From contig OY747710.1 of NCBI GenBank assembly GCA_963556495.2, positions 41,179,000-41,242,999 on the forward strand: a DNA stretch of 64,000 nt, in the 5' to 3' direction. This document shows positions 35,144 to 46,849 of this stretch, piece after piece. Position numbers and translations under genes: made by a program. Within the stretch, counting starts at the first letter, position 1. Each line of letters begins with the position of its first letter. A model generated the notes under the pieces. That model was not told the DNA's origin and did not search any database. It saw only the letters and a list, made by a program, of their open reading frames with translations. The DNA comes from Valencia hispanica. Lineage: Eukaryota; Chordata; Actinopteri; Cyprinodontiformes; Valenciidae.

Positions 35144-36118
35144 CAGTGCTGGGAAATATAATTGCTCTCTTATAGATTTTTTTATGCTACTTAATCAAAA
35201 CAAACCAGGCTCTATGTGAAAAAGTAATTGCCATTCTATCAAATCATGAATTTACAAGGTGTTTTGCCAGCCACACACAAATATTTTTGTCTAAATCATG
35301 TCTAACAAAATGAAGTAGGCTAAAATATCCCAAAAAGCAACACTTCATGCTCCAATCCAAAATTAATACAAAAATTGCATCTATTGAAAAGTTTAAAGAT
35401 TAGAATCCTGATCAAAATACCACAAACACCCATTTTTTATATCCCTGAAAAACCTGTTGATGATGTATAGGAATGTAGGGAATATATTCCGTGAGACAAA
35501 AGAGGAGTTTTTTTTTTGGAAGGTTCGCATCCTGTTACATCCAGAGTACAACATAATACAAAAAAAGAACCTTATATCTACAGTCAAACATTTTGGTGGT
35601 AGGGTGATGGTCTGGGACTACTTTGCTGCTTAAGGACCAGGACAACTTGCGATGATTGATGGAAACATGAACTATGTGGCTTAGCAGAAAATATCTGCTC
35701 ATCAGTTTGTGACCCTGAAACTCAAGTTCACTTGAGTTATGCAGCAGGACAGTAATCCAAACCACACACCAAAAAATGTACTTCTGGCAAAAAATAAAAG
35801 AAAATAAAAAAATTGAAGGGGTAGGAGTGACCTAGTCAAAGTCCGGATTTAAATCTGATTGAGATGTTGTGGCATGACCTAACCAGGCTGTTCATGCTCA
35901 AAAACCCTCCAATGTGACTGAATTTCAAAAATTCCTCTCAATGGGAACTGTTGCTGCCAAGGGGAACACAACCCCCCACCCCACCCCTTGGCACAACAAG
36001 CTTATAGATTTGGAGCTGTTACTTTTCTACATATGGACAAATAATATAAATATTTGAAAACTGCCTTTTGCAAAAGCAAAAACAGAAGGAATCCGTAATC
36101 GGGGAAAAACCTATTCAC
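35144..36118 (+). mobile_element. Tc1-like relic, second family
   Basis: The left end CAGTGCTGGGAAATATAATT and the subterminal GTGAAAAAGTAATTGCC match a Tc1 family different from 18886. The catalytic half is traceable: FGGRVMVWDYFAA near 35590, MQQDSNPNHTPKN near 35740 (second Asp kept), then GTCAAAGTCCGGATTTAAAT in place of the Glu block, with many stops. The family recurs at 41985-42669. Confidence 0.75.
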
Positions 36119-37590
36119 AATTTAAAATCAAATAGTGTGTTATTTAAGCAGATAAACAAGCCACTCTGTTGGCTCTGGAATGTCTTACCAAAGGTCATGT
36201 TCTAACATATCTGGAGCATTTACTGCCGGAAACTGGCAAGCAATCACTGTAATTAGAGTAAAAGCAAAGGCATAATGGGGGGAAACAAGCATACAGGAGG
36301 CAACACATGACAAATTACCACATTAGCAATTTCATTCAAATTAAATAAGCAAAGCCCAGCAAGTCAGTGTGATTTACAACATGGGGGAGAGAGGAGTATT
36401 AGTTCATCTGTGATATTATTGTGAAAGCAGCGACTCTACAACATCACCAAAAGAGGCATTATCCCTGCCACTGAATACAGCGCATTAAATATTCACTGCA
36501 GTAGATGATAGAGGCAGGTAGAAAAAAAAGAGATGTGAAACCTGCACTGTCTTCCTGCAGTGGCTGAGTGGTTTTACTGTTTGATTGATCTATCCGATCA
36601 CCTAATATCCTCTCTCGTCTAGCAGCTAAAAAGCACTGCTAGTTCATGCATCTGAGAAACGGTGAATCGGTACAGGGAATTGCTCAGTGGACACTGCTGC
36701 ATCTGTTTCTGAAATGTTTCATCTACCAGGGCAAGGTGGAAGAGGCATCACCGAGGATGGCCATGCAGGGAGTGACGGAGTACTTCTCAAAAATGTTAAG
36801 TGCCAGTTACGACAGCACAGGGATTTGATACATAGCTGGAGTTTCCTTGTTTGCTTTCAAGAATAGGTTTGCAGGTTCCAGATACACGTAATAATCATTC
36901 TGCCAGCTCTGAAATAGTGTAAGTTTGTGGAATATGAAGCTTTGAAGTGGCTGCATGAAAAAGGACGTTCTCACTGTTGAAATGCAAACCAGCCAAGGCA
37001 AATGCATTCTCAGCAATGAACTTCCCAAAAATCCACTATGCATGTTGGCTAAAAATATCCTCTCTGAGGCAAGGGGTGGAAAGAGCAACTGAGAATGAAC
37101 TCAGATCCCTTTAGGAGTTTGGCATTAGTTTTCCTCTCAAAAGCAATCAATGAGGGTGGAAAGTTTTCTCTGTTTTAGCTTACATGTGGAAAATCATCTT
37201 GCTGAATACAAAACTAAAGCAGTTTGTTTGGCTTTAACCATGAAAAACTTAAATTCAAACTGAACATACTATACTCCAAGGAAGGATACAAATTTATTGA
37301 GAAATGTTCCATTCTAGGTTTGAAATGCATCTAAGCATAGTAGTTCTTTGAACAAGCTCAAATAAACCCATCTCTGTCACAACACTTTCTTTACAAAGGG
37401 GCTCCTGAAATCTTCATCTGGCAGATAAATTCCACATGCAGTTGGTCGACAGCAGTGGGAAACCAATTTGAACCTGGAGAAGGATAAAATTCCAAGAAGA
37501 TGTTGAGAATTAAAAAGCAGGAGGCAAAAAAAAAAGATGAAATCCTATGACACCCAGGAAGAATGGGGGTTAGTAGTTGAGCTCCAATAT
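36119..37590. other. Single-copy-looking block, possible conserved non-coding DNA
   Basis: No repeats recognised. The 36290-36620 part has balanced composition and homeobox-site-like ATTA words (CATTAGCAATTTCATTCAAA; GCATTAAATATTCACTGCAG). This is suggestive only. Confidence 0.35.
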
Positions 37591-38171
37591 GCATATTTAT
37601 CATTATTTCACACAATTTCAACTTTTCCATTTTGTCATGTTATAACTGTATTCACTGTATTTTGTTGAGATTCTATACAACAGAACAATAAAAGGTAGGG
37701 CAGAATTTGTGAAGCGTAAGGAAAAGGATGCATAGTCTTTAAAACCTTTTAGAACATAAATATGTGAAAAATGCGGCATGTATTTTATTTTGCCCCTCGT
37801 GGTTTGATGCTCCAAAATAAAATAAAGTTTAACCAATGGCCTTCAGAAGTCACAAGTCATCAGAGTTTTTGTGTGTGTTTTTTAAATCTCAGTTGATTTC
37901 CCACTGTTCTCTGAAGGTCTCCGAGGTCTGTTAGAGAACATTAGTGATCAAACAGCATCATGAAGACAAAGGAACATAGCAGACACAGCAGGTTCACCTT
38001 CCAGAAGCACAAAGTCCATAAATATACAGATAGAGGTACAATGTAAGTGTTTATATGGGAGCAGATGCTTGTGTTAAATTGGCCTAGTCAAAGACCAGCC
38101 ATAAATTCAATTAGGAATTTGTGGCAAAACGTTAAAAATGGATGTTTACAAACAGTCTTCATCCACTAGTT

Positions 38172-38785
38172 CAGTGGTTCCTAACCTGGGGTCCAGAGAT
38201 TGCAGGGGGTCCACACAAGTTTGTCTGGGCTGAGGTTGTGAGATTACCAAAATTATATTTATAAATATTAGATTTATAAAATCGAATGGATAAAAAGAAA
38301 ATTATCTATATAGCTAACAGCGTAAAACAAGAAGTAGAAAAGCACTACTGATTCACACTGATGTCATTATTAGTTGTCATCATTAGTTATTCATGAAAAT
38401 CACTTTTGCAGTAACAGCGGTTTTTGGATCATCTCCACATTCTAATCACTTGTTCCTGGTCCAATGGAAGACATTTCCTGAAAATCTCATCACAATCCAC
38501 CTTTAACTTTTTGAGTTGCTACTGTAACTAACAGACAGACAAGCAAACAAACCCTGGTGAAAACACAACCTCATTGGCAGAGGTTATGTTTTTATGTAAA
38601 TAAAAGTACAATTGCTGTTAAATTTTTGTAAATACAAGTTTGAAATTAATCACTTTTAATGGGTGTAAGCAGGTAGGAGATGGGGTTGGAGGTGGGGGGG
38701 GGGGGGGGGGGGGGGGTCTTGGGGTCCAGGCTTTTCTTGGACACAGGCAAGGGGTTCCTCAAGGAAAAAACTTTCTGAACCACTG
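38172..38785. mobile_element. Non-autonomous hAT transposon in Tc1 relic
   Basis: The left end CAGTGGTTCCTAACC and the right end read in reverse (CAGTGGTTCAGAAAG) share the first nine bases. The flanks CACTAGTT (38164-38171) and CACTAGAT (38786-38793) match at 7 of 8 bases, an aged 8-bp hAT duplication. It contains a reverse-oriented interspersed repeat (38400-38600) and a 23-base G run (38694-38716). Confidence 0.88.
38400..38600 (-). repeat. Teleost interspersed repeat, related to 12440-12680
   Basis: TTTCCTGAAAATCTCATCAC, AACTTTTTGAGTTGCTAC and CAGAGGTTATGTTTT are the reverse complement of the blocks seen at 12440-12680. It lies within the hAT element, making a third layer of nesting, unless the hAT carried it from the start. 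Confidence 0.6.
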
Positions 38786-39000
38786 CACTAGATGAATGCA
38801 AATGCATGCAACCCCTTTAACATAATCAATTTGTAAAAATATTGTTAAAAATCATATATCCATTTCCAACTGCTTCACAGGTTAAATTTACTTTGTGTTG
38901 GTCCATGACATAAAATCCCACCCACTGAGGTTTGGACATCAAATGTGGCAAAATGTGAAAAGGTTTTAAGGGTGTGAGTATCTTGAATATGTTGAGTATA

Positions 39001-40259
39001 TGCTATGATTAAGTTTATTTATTTATTTACAATCCTTCCATTATAGATCTATAACACCTAAATAAGAATTCAGCATCCAGTTCTGTCTCATTTGGATTCC
39101 ATTTCTAATTAGCCATGTCTGCTTTTGCACCAGACGCAATTCTAAAAGTGAGACTGTGTTACCCATATACTATACTGTATAAAATAATTAGATTACAGCA
39201 ACATATTCAAGATCACATCTGGAGTCTTAGCTAAGACAAGAGAATGGCCGACAGTGACCCCATTAGGAAATTCACTGACAGAGGCAGTTTAGCTCCTCTT
39301 CGGCCTCACCTCAAGGGATCGACTTACCCAGGAACCGAGCAAATATCAATAAAGGTGATTTAGCTGTGCTCTGCTCAAGGATAAACAGCTTATGTACGAA
39401 AGCTTTGAAAATACACTTGAGCTTGGCATGTAGAATGCTGTTGCCTCAATCAAATCCCTGATTAAATGCCTCCAACACGTTTAGTTGGCTGTATGAGTGG
39501 AAGCCTGTATCTGGCTCTATGCACACTGTCAACCATGATTGGAAAGATCTAAAAGAATCAGAGGGATGATGATAAAGAGAAATGCCGCGACCAGGATGCG
39601 TAAGTCTAAAAAAAACACCATACAGTGCAATGCTTTACTTTCTACAACTGAGGCTGTCTGTGTCTGTTTACGGCTTCCATTTGGTATTCATGATCCTTTA
39701 TGTATTGGGACAATGACATTATCATAGATGATGGAACACCAGAAGATCATCAACCTTCATATATTTCAGAAGATTTGGTTACATTTTCCATCTATAATGT
39801 GGAAAAGTATACGTATGCTTACACTTCTTTTTTGCTTTTATGAAACAATGAAATGTGTCAGAATATTAAACAAATTATACTGCCTGACAAAGAAAAACCT
39901 TTGTAAATAAATAAAAAGTTGTTTACAAATGATAATTTATTTGTGACCAAAAGTTACCCAGACTAACCAGACACTTTGTGAAAGAAGTGATTGCTCTTCT
40001 TTGCTGAATATTGAATTGGCTGATTATGTTTTGGAAAGCTAATCTCAATAGCAGTAGACATACCCCAGCTCAGATACTGACAGATCAGCACATTGAAAAA
40101 ATCTAAAATCTGAAATAGTTTAAAAGTCCCCCTCCCACCAACCCACATTCCCTCATCTGGAAAAAAAGCTAATTAGACACACAATCATTAACAACTATCA
40201 GTATGACAAGGTTTACTAAGCCATCTGTAAAACCGTGTGTCTGCAGTGAACCACAGCAA
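39001..40259. other. Single-copy-looking block
   Basis: No repeats recognised. The 39220-39520 segment is balanced in composition and could be conserved non-coding DNA. Confidence 0.35.
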
Positions 40260-40660
40260 TGACCATTATGTAAGAGTCATTTTGCTGTAGTTTGCACTGT
40301 TCTTCTCAGTTCAAATAACATTTATGCTGTTATTTGCACATATGTTTGCACAATTTCTGTTTTTTAATTCTTGTAAATATAATGTTTTTTAATGCACAAA
40401 TACACAAGCAAAATTATGTTAATATTTTTACATTCTTCTGCTCAGTTGCACATTTCTCAGATCTGAGTTTTCCATTTTAATTTTCAATAACTGAACTGTA
40501 TTGTAGTGTAATTTATTATTTAATGTGCAATATAGTATTATTCCTAATTCAGGTTATGTTTTCTGGTGTAAAACCACATGCTGTCACATGTCACTTTGCT
40601 GCTGGTACATTTGAAGTTCCCTATCAAGAAAAGAGATTTCTATTCTGTTCTATGACATGG
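40260..40660 (+). repeat. LINE 3' untranslated-type repeat, shared with 44495-44805
   Basis: CTCAGTTGCACATTTCTCAG, ATCTGAGTTTTCCATTTT and TTCAATAACTGAAC recur at 44582-44640 in the same orientation. The downstream text in the second copy (CTCTGTGGGACAGTAAAGAA) is typical of a fish LINE terminus. Confidence 0.6.
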
Positions 40661-41074
40661 AACATGGTCGGCCTACCAAAAGTCCTTAAATAGCTTATTG
40701 ATAGCACATCCGGTAGGTCACAAAACAACATTTAAAGCACTGCAGCCTATACTTACCTCAGCTAAGGTTAATGTACACGATTTAAAAATATAGACTTCCC
40801 AAAACTATCTATGGGAGAGTTCCAAGGCCAAATCCACTGCTGACTGAAAAGCGGAAAAGACCAAATTCAGGCCACACAATTTTTCAAACAAGAAAGCATC
40901 TTTAGAATCCCAGAGACTTTTACAGAAACATTCTTTGGACTGATATTTCTAGTTGTATCAGCTGTAAAACTATTACAGAATTTCAGGAAAAGAGCTTTAC
41001 TGACAGTCAAACGTTTTGTATCAATCTTTCTGACCCACATGCAAAACACCACTAGGGAGACCAGTTGTTAAAAT

Positions 41075-41360
41075 TATAAAAGTTTAATTAAAACAATGAT
41101 TAGATGATTGAGGGAACCAGAAACACTGCACAGGAAAATGAAGATATGAAGAACTGCGGGAGGAGAAGTACAGAGGTGAAAGAGTCTAGGAGATGATGAA
41201 CAAAACAAAGGAGATGATTGTAGATTTCGCTCCAGGAAATCCTTCCTGCCCACAGCCATCATGATCTACAACAATTCCTTAAAGAATTTATTATATGAGC
41301 TATACCAACACTTAATTTCCCCTCTGGGATCAATAAAGTATTTTTGAATTTGAATTGAAT
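41075..41360 (+). mobile_element. LINE 3' fragment (CR1/Rex group)
   Basis: ACAAAACAAAGGAGATGATT followed by GAAATCCTTCCTGCCCACAG resembles the end of a LINE protein (KSFLPTAIMIYNNSL). The tail GGGATCAATAAAGTATTTTT with AATTG repeats is a typical LINE 3' end. Pieces are joined by internal deletion. Confidence 0.6.
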
Positions 41361-41394
41361 TGAGTGAATCTGATGGTTTGGATGTACTAAAGTG

Positions 41395-41980
41395 AGGCTT
41401 ACTAGACAGATGATCAGTAGAATGCCAGGGAGCGAGTGCTGGGAATCCTGGGTGCCTGCGGGAGTTTCCTGATGAGTTTCTGGAGATGTGGAGATGGTGG
41501 AGTCCAAGGGCGAGGATAAAGCACGAAGGGCAAGCAGGCAGAGATGGAGCATGGATCATGTAGGAGCTTGGGGGCTTGAAGGCCCTCAGACATGGAAAAA
41601 TACCAGGGCTTCCTGAGAAGCTGGAGAACTGATCACTGGGAGGTTACGATGAGGAAAACCTCAGAAGTGGACAGAGAGAGGTAAGCAGGTTTGTCACTAG
41701 GAACACATAAACACTGCCGATCACATGGAGGACTTGAGGTTTTACCAGACGGTTTAACACTCAGGCACTGAAGATCTGACAGCCAGCTTCTTATATCCTC
41801 CTCCAGTGATGAGCTCATTGAGCTGCACCTCTGCAGGTGCAGCAGGCTTGTTCCACCCCCAGCTTGATGGACAGGTCTCCAGCTCAGCCAGGAGCCTCTG
41901 GTGGAATTCTCCAGAAAGGTGGAGAAAAAAGACAGCAAGACAGAGACAAATAAAGACAGCAAACACCCCAGACTCCTAAC
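41395..41980 (-). repeat. Possible LTR-like or promoter-bearing repeat
   Basis: On the minus strand the block contains GGATATAAGAAGCTGG, a TATA-like box, followed by a pyrimidine-rich, low-complexity CTCC/CCAG text. This resembles leader regions of retroelements, but no paired repeats, primer site or protein were found. The 141-codon frame at 41633 has no domain. Confidence 0.3.
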
Positions 41981-41984
41981 AAGG

Positions 41985-42669
41985 AGTAATAGTTTGATTC
42001 TCTGGGGTTGCCTTGATACTTGAAGACCAGTACAACTTCCCCTATTTGAATGAACCATGATTTCTGTGCTCTATCAGAAGGTCCTGAAGGACAGTCTCAG
42101 ACCAACCGCTTGTACTTTTTAGCTCAAGTACACCTGGGTTTTATGCAGCAGTGCCATGAATGAATTGATACACACAAGAGTTCCATCTATCATTGGCTCC
42201 CAAAAACAAAATAATGTTTTTGGAGTGACTTAGTCAAAAACAGGACTTAAATCAAACCGAGCTGCTGCAGCTTGAATTTACACAGGCTATTCAAGCAGCA
42301 AAAGCCTTCAAAGTGGCTGAATTTAAACAACTCTGCAAACATTAATGGGCCATGTTTCCCTATTACGACATAAAAGACTCAATGCTTGTTAGGACAAACA
42401 GCTGATGGCAAATGCCGCCACCAAGGGCATACAATCAGTTATTAAGCTTTGGGAGCAATTACTTTTCCACATAGGGCCAGGTTGGTTTGGACAGATTTTT
42501 GCCTTTTAATAAATTAAATCGTTGTTTGAAAATAACTTTCTGTATTTAAATTCTGCGTTTAAATGGGTTATCATTGTCAAATATTAATTGCTTTAAGATC
42601 TGAAGCACAAAAGTGTGGGGAAAAAAGCAAAAACAGAAGAAATCTTTAAGGGGGGGAACTGCTTCATAG
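41985..42669 (+). mobile_element. Tc1-like relic, same family as 35144-36118
   Basis: TTTGATTCTCTGGGGTTGCC (GGGS region), TTTTATGCAGCAGTGCCATG (second Asp block), AGTCAAAAACAGGACTTAAA (Glu block) and GAGCAATTACTTTTCCACAT near the right end trace the catalytic half. The 5' half is missing. A SINE begins two bases beyond its end. Confidence 0.72.
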
Positions 42670-42670
42670 T

Positions 42671-42926
42671 AAACGGCCTGCATTTGTATAGCGCCGTTTT
42701 CAGTCAGAGGACCACAAAGCGATAGACACTACATTCAATCATTCACAGACACTGACAGGGGCGAGGCTGCCGTATACGGGCGCCACCTTACCCTCTGACC
42801 ACCACCAGAGGGCAAGGTCGGTGAAGTGTATTGCCCAAGGACACAACAACCATGACTGATAGGGGTTTGAACCAGCAACGCACCAGTTACGAGACAAACT
42901 CCTACCAACTGAGCCACGTTTGCCCC
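42671..42926 (-). mobile_element. tRNA-derived SINE with LINE-like tail
   Basis: On the minus strand the head GTGGCTCAGTTGGTAGGAG carries a good box A (TGGCTCAGTTGG), and GGTTCAAACCC is a near-perfect box B. Between them TTTGTCTCGTAACTGG resembles the anticodon arm of tRNA-Thr with a CGT anticodon. The body (GGTGGTGGTCAGAGGGTAAG) ends GCGCTATACAAATGCAGGCC, matching the 3' end style of a partner LINE, which would supply the reverse transcriptase. Confidence 0.8.
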
Positions 42927-43898
42927 ACTGTGGTGTCACTATCTTTGGCCTTAAAGTGCAGAGGAAGAAGAAACAAAGGCATTTTCCACAAGCTGCAACT
43001 TGGGCTTTCGTGTTCACAGAAAGCAACAATAGGAGCTCCTAACTGACTGAATTATGCTTTCAACATCTTGTCATATGGCATCTGGATTTACAGCATCCTT
43101 AAATGCAACATGACGACACTGCCTCATTCCTCTCATTACATTTTATTACCTTTCCTGGAAATGGCTTCATTTGGCATTTCATTGCCATTGGGAGCAGACT
43201 CCATTATTTTCAAAAAATACACACACATTTGTCAGTTCTGTGGTCAGATAAACCGAGCATGAAAGGGTAAAGAAGCACAATGTTATGATAATTACCTACA
43301 TCAAGAAGATTTACAGAATTTTCTTTCTGAATTGCCTGGCTGATAAACAGCTATTTCTTTTATGCACTGTTTGCTGAATGATACACAGAATGCATGTATG
43401 TGCTGTCGCAATTTCCAGCGATGCAAGGCAAAAGCATGAAAGCACGGCAGCACGGTCACCTCGAGCTCTTTGGCATATTGTAATCAGCCTATGTCTCCCA
43501 TTAGCTGAGGCTGACTCATGTTGTTCAGAACATAAGCCAAGGAAATGGGGTCATGAAGCCCTGCAAATCAGAGAAAGAGGAGCCAAGGTTACAGATACAC
43601 TGCATAGAAATCATTAACACTCATCTTGTACAACAAAACATTTAACAGTGGAAAGGAATATCTGAAATGATGAAGCTGTTGCGTCGATGCCAAGCCCAAG
43701 CCCACCGCCCCTTCTGCCCTCTATATGCAACATATAATAATGGGTTCAAAAATAAGAAGATAATTCAACTTTTTTTTGTTTTTTGAAAGAATTGGTTTTT
43801 TGTTGTTTCAAGTTGGCATCTGCTTTGGAGCTACCTATTGGCTCAAAGCCAAAGGGCTATGTCACTCTCTTTTTAATGAGTCCGTCCATCGGTACCAA
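42927..43898. other. Single-copy-looking block
   Basis: No repeats recognised. 43190-43540 is moderately GC-balanced with no simple sequence and is a candidate for conservation testing. No exon called. Confidence 0.35.
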
Positions 43899-43900
43899 CG

Positions 43901-44016
43901 TACATACATACATACATACATACATACATACATACATACATACATACATACATACATACATACATACATACATACATACATACATACATACATACATACA
44001 TACATACATACATACA
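43901..44016. repeat. (TACA)n microsatellite abutting a Tc1 end
   Basis: A pure TACA tetranucleotide of about 115 bp runs straight into the Tc1 terminus at 44015. It creates the Tyr-Ile-His-Thr and Met-Tyr-Val-Cys frames on both strands, which are not genes. Confidence 0.97.
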
Positions 44017-44276
44017 TGTGTGGCAAAAAAGTATTTAGCAGCCACCGATTGTGCAAGTTGTCCCATTTCATCATAGGTAAACTGTAAGAGATAAAATTCC
44101 AGGATATCACATATTATTTTTAAATAATTTATTTGTATAATGGTGCAGAAAATAAGTATTTGGTCAATAACAAAAGTTCACCTCTACACTGTGAAATGTA
44201 GCCTTGGTTGGCAATGATGACAGAGGTTAAACGTTTCCTGTAGGTATTCACCAGCTGGTATTTTGGCCCATTCTTC

Positions 44277-46062
44277 GAGAAGGACCTGGCTGCAGAATGC
44301 AGAAAGGGGCGGGATCGGGTCAGTTGTCAGACCCATACCATATTTGGAAAAGACACTGCACTGCACGCCGGAAACCGAAGGGGGCGATATTTTCTATATT
44401 AGTTGCACTGTCCCAGGTTTTTTTTCCCCCTTTGAAATCTTTATGGATTTGGGTCAATGTTAAAACATTAAACTTATGAAACACAATATATTTACAACTA
44501 AACTATTTAAGTTTATTTTACCTTTACACATTTACCATTACCGATACACATACACAATCTGTAAATATTTATAAATTGTCCAGCTCAGCTGCACATTACT
44601 CAAATCTGAGTACCCCATTTTTACTTTTAATAACTGCACAGTACTTTGGTTTTGTCATTTTTGTCCTTACTTACATTATTCTTAATTCTGTTTGAAGATT
44701 TTTTCTTATGTGAATCTAGATGCTTCAATTACCTCTTTGACTTTGCTGCCGTTACAGCAGAACTTGACCTCTGTGGGACAGTAAAGAATAATTATGTTGT
44801 ATTTATTCTTCATTGTTTTTGGACACCATATTTTTTGAACATTGTTAAACAAGACATAATCAAGAAACAATATATTTACAAATATATTCATTGATTTTAG
44901 TCTTTCAATGGTTTTCTTTTGTTAAAGCTGGAGGGAACTTTTACTTCATCAATTGCTGAGAAGTGTGGAACCACTGCTTTTTGTAGCAAAGGTTTGATAA
45001 ATAATACTGCTGCACTGGCCTATATGTTGGGAAGCAGGACAACGGAGCCAAATCAAATGGGGAGACTGTAAATGTACAGGGTAAAATTAGACATTGATGT
45101 GAACTGTAATTTCTAAAATATTCACACAGAATCTGCTGTTCATCTATTTTGACTTTGCCCTCGTGGTTAAACTTATAGCAAAATCTATGTGTGTTTATTG
45201 CAGAAAACATTGTTAAAGAATTTGTTTCTCTGTTTGTTCTATTTTGGAAAAATGTGTTATTTAGTCTTCAAAACGATTTTTTAAATACCATATAAGTATT
45301 TAACCTTTCTATCTTATGGGCAAAATCTCCACAAATGCAAGTTTACAGAACACATCCATCTTTTCTTGGATACAATCATGAATTTATGCAGCACATTGAT
45401 TTCCTTTCCAGAGTTCAATAGTGATAGTAAGATTTTTAAAATAAAACTCTTTTAATTTGATTAACAATAGAAATAGAACAGAGAATGCACTCAAAATAAA
45501 GCATAGTCTGCATAATAAATTATACTTACACATTTCAACCAATTACTGGTGGGATTAAAGAAAAAAGAAATCATAAACAGTAACTTTTAAAACGTTTTTT
45601 AAACCGGCATTAACAATGTACACAAAATAAATTACTGTTGATATGCAGTGAAATGTCAATGTAATGATAAAAAAGCAGCAGGGGGCAGTATATTTTGGAG
45701 AAGCCCATTGATGACAACAGGTTAGCACATAAAGAAGACTGGTTTGTGGTGTTGAACAATACATGGTTGGAAGCAGTTGCTTCCAAGTCATGATGCTAAG
45801 ATGCTAAGCTATTTTTAACAAGCCCTACAAGAACACCACCAATATCAATGAGTACAAATTTAAGAATTTATGTATCATGGTGCCAGTAATGACCGGAATC
45901 AATAAAGATTTCAAAAGAAAGAAAATGTGAGACAACGGGTAATATTACAAATATCGCCCCCTTCAGTTCCGATATGTAACAGTGCCTTTGCCAAATATGG
46001 TATGGATCTGACAACTGACCCGACCCCGCCCCTTTCTGCGTTCTGCAGCCAGGTCTACTTGG
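44277..46062. mobile_element. Unclassified DNA element with ~165-bp inverted repeats
   Basis: Both ends share ACCTGGCTGCAGAA, then GCAGAAAGGGGCGGG, TCGGGTCAGTTGTCAGA, CCATACCATATTTGG and GGGGGCGATATTT in inverted orientation. The match trails off with TTTGAAATCTTTAT about 165 bases in. The heptamer ATTCTTC flanks it at 44270-44276 and 46063-46069, within the Tc1 transposase sequence where it should occur only once, so it is a target duplication. No transposase is seen; the interior holds a LINE-type 3' end. Superfamily is open: the long arms suggest a Mutator-like element, the 7-8 base duplication hAT, P or similar. Confidence 0.85.
44495..44805 (+). repeat. LINE 3' end inside the long-TIR element
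   Basis: CTGCACATTACTCAAATCTG and AATAACTGCACAGTACTTTG match 40440-40500. It ends in CTCTGTGGGACAGTAAAGAA, the usual form of a fish LINE terminus. Confidence 0.6.
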
Positions 46063-46849
46063 ATTCTTCCATGCAGATCTTCTCTTGAGCTGTGATGTTT
46101 TGGGGTTGTTGTTGGGCAACACGACTTTCAACTCCCTCCACAGATTCTCTATTGGATTGAGGTCTGGAGACTTGCTGGGCAACTCCAGAACCTTCCAATG
46201 CTTTTTACTTAGCCACTACTTCGTTGCCCAGGCAGTGTGTCTGGGATCATTGTCATGCTGGTAGATCCAGCCACGTTTCCTGTTCAATGCTCTCACTGAT
46301 GGAAGGAGTTTTTTGCACAAAATCTCACGATACATGGCCCCAGTCATCCTTTACCTAATGCAGATCAGTTATCTGTCCCCTTTGCAGAAAACCCCCTCCG
46401 AAGCATAATGTTTTCACCCCAGTGCTTCACTGTTGGTATGGTGTTCTTGGGATGTAACTCAGCATTCTCCCCCCTCCAAACACAGCGAGTGGCGTTTATA
46501 ATAAAGAGTTCTATTTTGGTCTCATTTGACCGCATGACATTCTCCCAATCCTCCTTTGGATCATCCAGATGGTCTCTGGCAAACTTTAGACAGGTGTGGA
46601 CATGTTCTGGCTTAAGCAGGGGGACTGCAGGATTTTAATCCATGACAACGTAGTGTGTTACTAAAAGTACTTTTGTTAATGTGATCCCAGCTCTCTTCAG
46701 GTCATTGACCAGTTCACTCTGTGTAGTTCTGGGCTGTTTCCTCCCGTTCTCAAGATCGTGTGCACCCATGAGGTGAGATCTTGCATGGAGCTCCAGGTCG
46801 AGGGAGATTGTCAATGTTCTATTTTCTGTTAAAAGAGTCATGACTTGTA

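Larger units (their letters stand above)
37600..39000 (+). mobile_element. Tc1 relic split by a hAT element
   Basis: The left terminal region (TTTTGTCATGTTATAACTG; TGTTGAGATTCTATACAACA) and the transposase start (CATCATGAAGACAAAGGAAC) are followed by a jump to the second Asp block at 37990 (CAGGTTCACCTTCCAGAAGC) and the Glu block (TAAATTCAATTAGGAATTTG). A hAT element splits it at 38172-38785. The right end resumes with TTTGTGTTGGTCCATGACAT and AATGTGGCAAAATGTGAAAA. It belongs to the 18886-type family, much older. Confidence 0.78.

Noticed and set aside
41633..42058. 141-codon minus-strand frame
   Set aside because: Lies in repeat-like pyrimidine-rich sequence and lacks any domain.
42880..42926. 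Functional tRNA-Thr gene
   Set aside because: Arms do not pair fully and the sequence continues into a SINE body; it is a SINE head.
43776..44110. Tyr-Ile-His-Thr and Met-Tyr-Val-Cys frames
   Set aside because: Artefacts of the TACA repeat on both strands.
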